From JBDWFY01 sp039976075 (GTDB lineage: Bacteria; Pseudomonadota; Alphaproteobacteria; Rhizobiales; Stappiaceae), in assembly GCA_039976075.1 (NCBI GenBank), contig JBDWFY010000019.1, forward strand, positions 62,001 through 126,000: 64,000 nucleotides of DNA. Reading direction: 5' to 3'. Below the pieces are notes generated by a model that saw only the letters and a list, made by a program, of their open reading frames with translations, was not told the DNA's origin and ran no database searches. The position numbers and the translations under genes are program-made. Shown piece after piece: positions 49,894-57,299 of this stretch; the stretch's first letter is position 1; each line of letters begins with the position of its first letter.

Positions 49894-50057
49894 GTTTGTG
49901 TGAGTAAGGGCAGACACTTACGAAAACGATCACTGGCTATGGAAACCGACAGACCGGATCCGGTGATAACGGATGAGATTCCGGATTTCTGCTCATTCTG
50001 CGAACTTCAAACGGTCCACATTAATGCGAATAGCCCAACATCTTCCTCTGAAACCAG

Positions 50058-50615
50058 TCAGAACATCGGTGCATATTTCCAGTTGTCCGAATCGGGTGTG
50101 ACTTCATCCAGATCGTAATCAGCACCCTTCAACCGGTTGGCGTCCGTGAGCCCGGCTTTTGCAGCCTCGTCGATATATTTCTGCCCCAGCGCTTTGTTCT
50201 GCGAGATACCGTGTCCCCGGATAAGATTGATGCCATGGTTGAACTTTCCGATCGGGTCGCCAGCATCAGCGGCACGTTTGTCCCAATCGGCAGCTGCATC
50301 GGGGTTTTCCGGTGCGCCAAGGCCGTTATTATCCATCTGGCTCATCCAGGTCATTGCGCCGGTGTAACCGGCTTCTGCGCAGGCTTCGAACAATTCGCGC
50401 GCCGGAACGTGTCGTCCCGCCTTGGTGATAAAGTAGCCTGAAGCGCAGGTCATCATATCGAGACGTCCGCCGCGCACATTGTCCATGACGCGCCCTATAG
50501 ACATTTCTTCGGGATTGAGCGTGCCGCCGCTGTCGTCGTCTTCAGATGCCGAGACACTCGCAGTCGCAAAAATTCCAGCGAACAGCAGCGCCAATAACTG
50601 GATGGATCTAACCAC
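50058..50615 (-). CDS. Secreted SEL1-like repeat protein of the PQQ alcohol cluster
   Basis: A 185-residue protein starting at a GTG after GGGAGGA. The signal peptide is QLLALLFAGIFATASVSA. The mature part has SEL1-type helical repeats: ARELFEACAEAGYTGAMTWMSQMDNNG, ADWDKRAADAGDPIGKFNHGINLIRG and GQKYIDEAAKAGLTDANRLKG. Similar proteins recur beside PQQ dehydrogenase ABC genes; a scaffolding role in the periplasm is inferred. It is the last gene of the ABC operon, 36 bases after the permease. Confidence 0.72.
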   Translation of the reverse strand: MVRSIQLLALLFAGIFATASVSASEDDDSGGTLNPEEMSIGRVMDNVRGGRLDMMTCASGYFITKAGRHVPARELFEACAEAGYTGAMTWMSQMDNNGLGAPENPDAAADWDKRAADAGDPIGKFNHGINLIRGHGISQNKALGQKYIDEAAKAGLTDANRLKGADYDLDEVTPDSDNWKYAPMF

Positions 50616-50651
50616 GATCTAATTCCTCCCACAGCGAACGACGCCGGTGCA

Positions 50652-51443
50652 TCAGCGCTTTTTGCGGATCATGCCTCTGGCAGGATCATATCCCCAAAGC
50701 GCCAGACTTACAAAGATGGCGGCCGCCAGAAGCGTCCAAAGAAATGCCGTCATGTTCCATTGCCCGTAGAGGGCGAAGCGGATCAGCTCCACGGCGTAGG
50801 TAAAAGGATTTGCTGCGCATATGTCGTGCAGCAAAGGTGAACTCTCTTGCATCTTCCAAAGCGGATAAAGAGCAGAGGAAAGAAAGAACATCGGAAAGAT
50901 AACGAAATTCATCACACCGGCGAAGTTTTCCAACTGCTTGATAAAGGAGGAAAGCGCCAGACCCAGTGCTCCGAGCATCATGCCGGAAATCAGCAGTGCA
51001 GGAAGCGCCAGAAGGTACCCCTCCAAGGACATGCGCACTTCGTACAACGCGGCAAAACACAAAAACACGCCGACCTGCAAAATGGAAATAAGCGTGCCGG
51101 CCAGAAGTTTGCAAAACAGCAGCCACCAGCGGGGCAGGGGGCTTGTCAGCAACAATCGCATTGAGCCCATTTCCCTGTCATATACGAGGGATAGCGAGGA
51201 TTGCATGCCGTTGAACAGCAAGATCATGCCGCACAGTCCCGGCACGATATAGGTTTCATAGGTGATATAGGTCTGATAGGGCGGAATGATCGAGAGCCCC
51301 AATGCAGCACGAAAGCCGACTGCAAACACAAACAACCACACCAGCGGGCGCACAAGCGCTGCAACGAAGCGTCCGCGCTGGTGTAAAAAGCGCAAGGCTT
51401 CGCGTTGCAGTATCGCCATAAGCGCAATCACCCAGCGGTTCAT
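50652..51443 (-). CDS. ABC-2 permease of the PQQ alcohol system
   Basis: A 263-residue ABC-2 membrane protein with six helices (GLCGMILLFNGMQSSLSLVYDREMGSMRLLLTSPLPRWWLLFCKLLAG is the family core). It overlaps the ATPase gene by four bases. It corresponds to the permease (PedC-like) in the PQQ-associated ABC set found beside quinoprotein alcohol dehydrogenases. The topology is that of an exporter, although a binding protein is encoded in the same operon, so the direction of transport is unclear. Confidence 0.85.
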   Translation of the reverse strand: MNRWVIALMAILQREALRFLHQRGRFVAALVRPLVWLFVFAVGFRAALGLSIIPPYQTYITYETYIVPGLCGMILLFNGMQSSLSLVYDREMGSMRLLLTSPLPRWWLLFCKLLAGTLISILQVGVFLCFAALYEVRMSLEGYLLALPALLISGMMLGALGLALSSFIKQLENFAGVMNFVIFPMFFLSSALYPLWKMQESSPLLHDICAANPFTYAVELIRFALYGQWNMTAFLWTLLAAAIFVSLALWGYDPARGMIRKKR

Positions 51444-52159
51444 ATGCGCTCCGCAGTTAGGCTCAGGAAATATTGCGCCAGCGGTGTTTCTTTAACGACA
51501 TCGGCGCAGAGTCCATCGACCTCAATCCGTCCCTGATGCAGCACGACGAGTTGGTCTTCCGGACGAACTTCATCGGTTAGATGCGTGGCCCACAATACGG
51601 TCAGTTCCCCGGCAGCACACAGGGCATGTGTATAGTCCGTTATGGCGGACCGTGAGGCAGCATCAAGTCCGGCCGTGGGCTCATCCAGCAACAACACAGA
51701 GGGATGATGGACCAGCGCGCGGGCGATTTCCGTGCGTCGACGATGGCCACCATTGAGATCCCGAGCCCGTTCTCCGGCGCGTTCGCTTATATCAAGCCTG
51801 TCAAGCGCTTCATCGATCCGTTTCTTTGCCAGTTTGCCCGAAATGCCCTGAAGAGCAGCGAAATACTGCAAGTTTCGACGAACGGTCAGATCCAGATCCA
51901 GTGTTGTTTGTTGAAACACCACGCCGATTTGCGCCAGTGCCGCACGCGGATTTTTTGCCAGGTCATACCCTGCAACGGAGATGGTGCCTTCGGGAGTGGT
52001 AAACAGCCGCGTCAGCAAACCGAACAAGGTTGACTTGCCGGCCCCATTGGGACCAAGCAGAGCACAAAACGCACCTTCGTCGACGGAAAAACTTACGTCA
52101 TCCAGCGCACGCTTTTCGCCATAGGAAAAACCGATTTTGGAAACGGAGAGTCCCGTCAC
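51440..52159 (-). CDS. ABC ATPase of the PQQ alcohol system
   Basis: A 239-residue ATPase. Walker A is LGPNGAGKST, Walker B SVLLLDEPTAGLD, and the switch His is in ATHLTDE. The signature is unusual: RDLNGGHRRRTEIARAL, with LNGGHRR replacing LSGGQ, which is characteristic of the PQQ-dependent ABC ATPase family I recall as TIGR03864. It works with the permease downstream. Confidence 0.87.
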   Translation of the reverse strand: MTGLSVSKIGFSYGEKRALDDVSFSVDEGAFCALLGPNGAGKSTLFGLLTRLFTTPEGTISVAGYDLAKNPRAALAQIGVVFQQTTLDLDLTVRRNLQYFAALQGISGKLAKKRIDEALDRLDISERAGERARDLNGGHRRRTEIARALVHHPSVLLLDEPTAGLDAASRSAITDYTHALCAAGELTVLWATHLTDEVRPEDQLVVLHQGRIEVDGLCADVVKETPLAQYFLSLTAERI

Positions 52160-52250
52160 TGACTAGCCCCACACTGCTTTTTTCTGACCCTAGCGAATAA
52201 ACGCCAACAATAACATACCGTTCGATATCTAATGGAGCCGCAGGTTGGAT

Positions 52251-53213
52251 CTAAGGCCGCATTGCCGCCCCCCAGGGAAAACGTCCGACCTTGATCGTCT
52301 TTATCGGTTTACGGCTTGCCACATCGATTACCGTCACATCACCGGAGACACCATTTGTGGTGAATAGTTGTGAATGATCTGGTGAAAACGCCATGTGCCA
52401 CACGCGACGACCAACCAGAATATAGTCTTCCACTTCAAACGTCTTTGCATTCACCACTGCGACGTGGTTGGAGGGACCCAGAGCGACGAAAACGGTTTCC
52501 TCATCGTCCAGAAATTCAAACCCGACCGGCTGCACCCGATCTTCGTGAACACCCTGGACCTCAAAGCGAATTTTTGCCTTTTCCTTCTGGTCCTTTACGC
52601 CGAAGACCGTGACCGTGCCGCCGATCTCTGAACTCACCCACAACTCCGTGCCCGCTGCGCCGAACTCGGCATGTCGCGGGCGGCTGTCGACCAGCGTATT
52701 GGCAAACAGCTTCTGCGTTTCAGTATCGATCCAGTGGGCCATATTTGTCGTTTCGGAAGTCGTGATGGCAATCTTGCCATCGGGTGAAACGGCCATGCCT
52801 TCAGGTTCGATCCCCACGTCGATTTGCGCAATCACTTCTCTGGTTTCAGTGTCGACAACGGTGGTGATGGCATCGTCTTCGTTGGCTATGTAAAGATGTC
52901 GGTCATTTGGATGCAGAACGAACTGCTCGGGATCTTCGCCGGAGGGAAGCTCATAGAGGATTTTCCCGGTCTCAGGGTCCATCACCTGCACGGTGTCACT
53001 GTCCGAGGCGCAGATGTACAGCTTGCTGAAATCCTTGGAAAATGTCAGCCCGCGCGGGCGCTCTCCGGTCGGAATTGTACGTGTTACTTCCAGCGTGTCC
53101 ACGTCAATCACACTGACCGTATCATCCTTCTCGTTGGTCACCCAGATTTCCGCCGACAGTGCGGGCTGAGCCCACAGCAGCAACAGGGATGGTACAAGCA
53201 GATGTCTTTTCAT
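52251..53213 (-). CDS. PQQ-associated YVTN beta-propeller protein
   Basis: A 320-residue secreted protein with signal HLLVPSLLLLWAQPALSA. Seven YVTN-type repeats are visible: IWVTNEKDDTVSVIDVDTLEV, LYICASDSDTVQVMDPETGK, LYIANEDDAITTVVDTETRE, and so on. It fits the beta-propeller family associated with PQQ catabolism (TIGR03866 as I recall). It may present a ligand or organise the periplasmic alcohol dehydrogenase. It lies in the operon between the binding protein and the ATPase, 91 bases before the latter. Confidence 0.87.
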   Translation of the reverse strand: MKRHLLVPSLLLLWAQPALSAEIWVTNEKDDTVSVIDVDTLEVTRTIPTGERPRGLTFSKDFSKLYICASDSDTVQVMDPETGKILYELPSGEDPEQFVLHPNDRHLYIANEDDAITTVVDTETREVIAQIDVGIEPEGMAVSPDGKIAITTSETTNMAHWIDTETQKLFANTLVDSRPRHAEFGAAGTELWVSSEIGGTVTVFGVKDQKEKAKIRFEVQGVHEDRVQPVGFEFLDDEETVFVALGPSNHVAVVNAKTFEVEDYILVGRRVWHMAFSPDHSQLFTTNGVSGDVTVIDVASRKPIKTIKVGRFPWGAAMRP

Positions 53214-53249
53214 CGTTTACTCCGCAAAGGGGCGTGTTCTGGAAGAACG

Positions 53250-54413
53250 CTACCCACCAAATGCCTGGCAGGCGCTTTCCGGCTTATCCAGTCCAAGCGT
53301 GTCCAATTCAGTGCGTTGATGCAGGAACCCTTCAAGCGGCGCCTGGGCGACCAATGCACGGGGATGGACGATCGGTATTGGCTGTCGCAGCTGGCCATTC
53401 CAGTTCCGATAGCTCAATGGACGCCCTTTGAAACCGGCCAGCTCGAATTCGTCAGAGAGAATATAATCGCGCAAGACCACAGGATCACCCGAACTTGTGC
53501 GAATGACCGCTTCGGCGATAGACCGCAGCGCCGCCCAGGCAGCATAATCTTTCGGGAGCATCGTTCTGTTCGTCGCTTCGTGGAAACGTTGTTGAAGCTG
53601 TGCTGCGCCCCATTGCTCAACGGCAGGTGACCAGGTAACAGCGTTCAAACCCTCGGACCCAGCCACAGGTCTTGGCTGCCATGTATTATAAAGGACGTAG
53701 CGTCCGAAATCACCGATCTCATCGGCGATAAGAAGCGCATCATAATCTCCAAGTTCCTGTGTAAACAGTGGCACTTCCTGTGCTGCATTGCGCCGCATGT
53801 CGGCATCAAAAGCCCAAATTTTTTCACCGTCCAGTTTGAGCCCGAACTTCGTCAGGGACTGTTTGAGTGCCACCGCGTAAGCCTGATCCTGAGGATGTGT
53901 GCCTGCAATCAGCACCAGATCATCCCACCGCTTTTTCTGAAGAAACTGTGAAAGGGCGTCGGTTCGCATGGCGAGGGAGGGAAGGGCGTGAAGGATATTG
54001 CGGCGACAGTCGTTGCTGCGCAAGGAGGTTTCCGGCGCGGCGACGTTGAAAATAAGGGCACCTTTTGCCTCGGGCAGATCGGCAATGGCGAGAAGCTCGG
54101 TTGCCGGGGCATCGACAAGCAACAGCCGTGTTTGTGCAAGAACCTCTTTGGCCTGCTCGATGACACCCTGTCCAGGCGCTATTGATCGTACGCCCAGCTC
54201 ATAATTGTGACCTAAGAATGAACCGGTAGTCTTGCTCTCCTGAAGAGCAACTTCAGCGCCGGCGATGCCCATATTATCGGGGATTTTATCCAGGTTGGAA
54301 AGTGTCGGCGGCGCCTCAACTTCCTGGCGCAGATAGGCTATCTGCAGATCGATATCCGCCAGGGCCGCGGATGCAAAAAGCACGCAGCAAAACAGCAACG
54401 GAATTCGAACCAT
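53250..54413 (-). CDS. PQQ-associated ABC substrate-binding protein
   Basis: A 387-residue secreted protein. The ATG at 54413 follows AGGAGGAGATT and gives the signal RIPLLFCCVLFASAALA. The body is a type I periplasmic-binding fold similar to Leu/Ile/Val-binding proteins (VLIAGTHPQDQAYAVAL, YDALLIADEIGDFGRYVLY), of the branch paired with PQQ dehydrogenases (TIGR03863 as I recall). It is the first gene of the operon with the propeller, ABC-2 exporter and SEL1 protein. The dyad at 54461-54477 precedes it by 48 bases. Confidence 0.85.
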   Translation of the reverse strand: MVRIPLLFCCVLFASAALADIDLQIAYLRQEVEAPPTLSNLDKIPDNMGIAGAEVALQESKTTGSFLGHNYELGVRSIAPGQGVIEQAKEVLAQTRLLLVDAPATELLAIADLPEAKGALIFNVAAPETSLRSNDCRRNILHALPSLAMRTDALSQFLQKKRWDDLVLIAGTHPQDQAYAVALKQSLTKFGLKLDGEKIWAFDADMRRNAAQEVPLFTQELGDYDALLIADEIGDFGRYVLYNTWQPRPVAGSEGLNAVTWSPAVEQWGAAQLQQRFHEATNRTMLPKDYAAWAALRSIAEAVIRTSSGDPVVLRDYILSDEFELAGFKGRPLSYRNWNGQLRQPIPIVHPRALVAQAPLEGFLHQRTELDTLGLDKPESACQAFGG

Positions 54414-54460
54414 AATCTCCTCCTGAAGCAGACCCTCGCAATGATTGTGGCGTGAGGAAA

Positions 54461-54477
54461 TTGCACTAAAGTCCAAG
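54461..54477. promoter_or_regulatory. Alcohol-regulon dyad, copy 2
   Basis: TTGCACT-AA-AGTCCAA followed by G, with 6 of 7 arm positions symmetrical. It lies between the binding-protein gene (48 bases away) and the divergent LuxR gene (90 bases away). A further TTGCACAAGAGGCAA at 54512-54526 may be a degenerate extra site. Confidence 0.55.
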
Positions 54478-54566
54478 GGGTAGGTTGCACTTGGCTGATG
54501 CAGTGGGTTGCTTGCACAAGAGGCAAATCTGGTTGAAACTCAAATTTACATAAGCGGGGCATTTGG

Positions 54567-55682
54567 GTGGCTATCGGAGCAGAAGCAGTATCGGAAGCAA
54601 TATCATTCGCCCATGAGGCTGCTCTGGGTGATAGGCCATGGAGCGATTTTCTCCACCGTCTCAATGGCTTGATTGGTGGTGTATTCGCCAATCTCGAAAT
54701 CGTTGATTTGAAAACCGGTCGATATATCGAGCTCAACTCCACTGAAAATCTGGAGGTGAATGAGGAATATCTCGAGCACTATTATTCCATCAATCCTCGC
54801 ATTTCAAAATTGTTGATGCCGCTGCGACACGAGATCGTCCATGACTATCAGATATTCAGTGATACAGATATGGACCGAAATGAGTTCTATAACGACTTTC
54901 TTGCACCGCATGATCTGCGTTATTTTGCCGGTGTTTGTACATTGCACACCGCTGAGTTGTTTGCCGGGTTTTCGATCCAAAGAGCGAAATCTCATGGAAA
55001 TATTGACGAAGAGCAGCTGACCATCCTGCATCATCTACTCCCGCATCTGAAACAGGCTGTAAAAACCCACCTCAAGGTTAGTCAACTCAAAAGCCAGATA
55101 GCCCAATCCAACGCCTTCAGGGAAGCGGTTGAGCGACCGGCGATCACTTTAGACAAAAGAGGAAAGGTCCTGTCGATAAATCCGGCGGGCGATCGGCTGC
55201 TTCTGCAAATTCCTGCCCTGGTTGATGATGGCGTGATCCAGCTCGATACCAGTCTGGATACATTGCTTCTGAACAACGCATTACAACGTATGGCCGGTTC
55301 TCAGAAAGAGAGGGATGGTACTGAAACATTCATCATCAAGGGCGATCAGGAAACCGGACCACTCCACTTTGAACTCGTCAGTTGTCATCATTCCGGGGGC
55401 CGAATTCCCAAAGAAAACGAACCCGTCGCGCTCCTTATGCTACGGTCAAATGAGCGTACGGAAGCATCTTCGGATAACGCGCTATCAAGAACCTATGATC
55501 TCACACAGGCTGAATTGTCTCTGCTCAAACTGATCTGGCAGGGAGCGACTTTGCGGGAAAGTGCCCAGATCAGAGGCGTCCAATATGAGACCGCACGCGG
55601 TCAACTCAAATCCATTATGGCCAAATTTGATGTCAATCGACAGACGGATTTGGTGCGGCTGCTGGCCACAATTCGCGCCTGA
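54567..55682 (+). CDS. LuxR-type transcriptional regulator
   Basis: A 371-residue cytoplasmic regulator starting at a GTG. Residues 1-180 form an N-terminal sensory region (WSDFLHRLNGLIGGVFANLEIVDL, HHLLPHLKQAVKTHLKV) and about 190-290 a PAS-like part (ITLDKRGKVLSINPAGDRLL). The C-terminal HTH reads YDLTQAELSLLKLIWQGATLRESAQIRGVQYETARGQLKSIMAKF, a LuxR/GerE domain. It is divergent from the PQQ ABC operon with a shared dyad between them, so it is a candidate regulator of alcohol oxidation in addition to the FIST-kinase pair. Confidence 0.85.
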   Translation: MAIGAEAVSEAISFAHEAALGDRPWSDFLHRLNGLIGGVFANLEIVDLKTGRYIELNSTENLEVNEEYLEHYYSINPRISKLLMPLRHEIVHDYQIFSDTDMDRNEFYNDFLAPHDLRYFAGVCTLHTAELFAGFSIQRAKSHGNIDEEQLTILHHLLPHLKQAVKTHLKVSQLKSQIAQSNAFREAVERPAITLDKRGKVLSINPAGDRLLLQIPALVDDGVIQLDTSLDTLLLNNALQRMAGSQKERDGTETFIIKGDQETGPLHFELVSCHHSGGRIPKENEPVALLMLRSNERTEASSDNALSRTYDLTQAELSLLKLIWQGATLRESAQIRGVQYETARGQLKSIMAKFDVNRQTDLVRLLATIRA

Positions 55683-55800
55683 GGCCACGTCCCCCAAATG
55701 GGGTATGACACATCTCTGACCCGATGCTTAACTTGCCCAATCCTGGTCCGAAGAATCGCTATGAACTCCTGGACAGGATGCGCAGTTAAACAAAAAACTA

Positions 55801-55840
55801 GAGCATTTTCAGAATATTCGAGTTGAATCGGAAATTGCTC
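55801..55840. repeat. Intergenic hairpin repeat
   Basis: GAGCATTTTC (55801-55810) pairs with GAAATTGCTC (55831-55840) with one mismatch; the preceding bases are TA. The TAGAGCATTTTC opening is the usual start of Rhizobiales intergenic repeats. It lies upstream of the VWA gene. Confidence 0.4.
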
Positions 55841-55887
55841 GAATGTGCACGTGAAACACTTTCGCTGAAATTCAAAAAGGGCATCGG

Positions 55888-57291
55888 ATGAGCCGTTTCA
55901 ACCTACTTTCCACCCTGGTATTGGCAGCGACAATGGGTGGTTTGACACCCGCAGTCGCACAACAGAAAAACGTTATGTTCGTGCTGGATGCATCCAATTC
56001 CATGTGGGGACAAATCGATGGCAAGCCTAAAATCGATATTGCAAAATCCGTTCTCATGGATCTTACCGATCAAATGCCCGGTGGTGTGAAAATGGGCCTG
56101 GTTGCCTATGGTCACCGCTTTGATCGAAAACTCAAAGAATGCGACGATATGGAGTTGATGAACCCCATCGGCCACTTCTCCGCTGCTGAAGCGGCGAATT
56201 CATTCAGCTTCATTACACCCAAGGGACAAACGCCGATCGCCAATACGTTGGCTGAAACAGCCAACTGGCTGGTCGACCAGAAGGGCGAAGACACGACCGT
56301 TGTGTTGATTTCTGATGGTGCTGAAAGTTGCGATGGTGACCCCTGTGCGGCTGCAAAGATGCTCAATGACCAGGGGATTACCACGAAAATCCATGTGGTG
56401 GGTTTTGACATCACACAGGAGCAGCGCACCAAGCTCAAGTGTATTTCCGACAATGGAAACGGGCGCATCTTCAACGCCTCAAATGCCGCCGGTTTATCGG
56501 AGGCGCTCAATGAGGTGCGGACCGATGTAGCCACAACAGAACCGATCGTTGTTGCAGCGGCACCCAAGGCTCCCGAAGCACCAGAACCGCCAAAGTCAGT
56601 CGTCTCATTCGAGGATGAGTTTGACGGTGAGGATCTGCGCGAAGGCTGGGAGGTTATCAATCCGGCAATAGATAGCTATATCGCCGAACAGGGCGAGCTG
56701 TTGATCATTGCAGGCGAGCCTGCCAGTGACCCCTCAAAGGAGGACATGCCCAATATCATCATACACCCGGAGGCTCTACCCAAGGGTGACTGGGAAGTTG
56801 AACTCAAGTTCAAGCTGGAAGCCCAGCACGGGGCTGAAGCCATCTATTTTGGCGTGAGGAATGATCATGAGGGGTGGTTAGCTGCCGGGGTCAAGCCGAT
56901 ACAGGCCTATGGAGAGGTTCAGATGTCCGCGTTTCTGGTGAAGGTCGAGGGAGGCAAGCAATCACGATTTGATGCTCCTTTCGACAGTTTCAACGACACC
57001 TCTTCACGCGGGTCGACCGAGCGATGGAGAAACACTGGTTTGGGTGACAAATACGGCACGCAGGATTTCGTTTTGGTTTTGCGAAAAAACGGGCGATCTT
57101 ACTCGATGTCCGGTACTTACGGCACCGAAGGTGCGGAAGGCCAAGTCTCCTTCCAAACGGAAGCCCTGAAAATGCTGAGACCAAAGAAATCTCTGTTCAT
57201 CGCCTTCGGCCTTTCCGATCATAATAAAGAGTTTCAAGGCGAGGGTAACGTACTGATTGACTCAGTGCGGGTTCGTGAAATCAGCAAATAA
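55888..57291 (+). CDS. Secreted von Willebrand factor A domain protein
   Basis: A 467-residue exported protein with signal LLSTLVLAATMGGLTPAVA. The VWA domain (about residues 27-210) has a complete metal site: DASNSMWG for the DxSxS motif, then the Thr in GQTPIAN and the Asp in ISDGAES. After a Pro/Ala/Glu-rich hinge (APKAPEAPEPPK) the C-terminal 230 residues, from FEDEFDGEDLREGWEVINP on, resemble a concanavalin-like jelly roll (family GH43 C-terminal-like), which may bind carbohydrate. It is eight bases before a large coiled-coil protein gene, so the two probably act as a pair. Function unknown. Confidence 0.75.
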   Translation: MSRFNLLSTLVLAATMGGLTPAVAQQKNVMFVLDASNSMWGQIDGKPKIDIAKSVLMDLTDQMPGGVKMGLVAYGHRFDRKLKECDDMELMNPIGHFSAAEAANSFSFITPKGQTPIANTLAETANWLVDQKGEDTTVVLISDGAESCDGDPCAAAKMLNDQGITTKIHVVGFDITQEQRTKLKCISDNGNGRIFNASNAAGLSEALNEVRTDVATTEPIVVAAAPKAPEAPEPPKSVVSFEDEFDGEDLREGWEVINPAIDSYIAEQGELLIIAGEPASDPSKEDMPNIIIHPEALPKGDWEVELKFKLEAQHGAEAIYFGVRNDHEGWLAAGVKPIQAYGEVQMSAFLVKVEGGKQSRFDAPFDSFNDTSSRGSTERWRNTGLGDKYGTQDFVLVLRKNGRSYSMSGTYGTEGAEGQVSFQTEALKMLRPKKSLFIAFGLSDHNKEFQGEGNVLIDSVRVREISK

Positions 57292-57299
57292 GAGCGTGC

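Noticed and set aside
49900..50118. A 72-residue plus-strand frame after the universal stress gene
   Set aside because: It overlaps the end of the SEL1-like gene in antisense and has no family resemblance; its two-Cys segment FCSFCE is not enough to support it.
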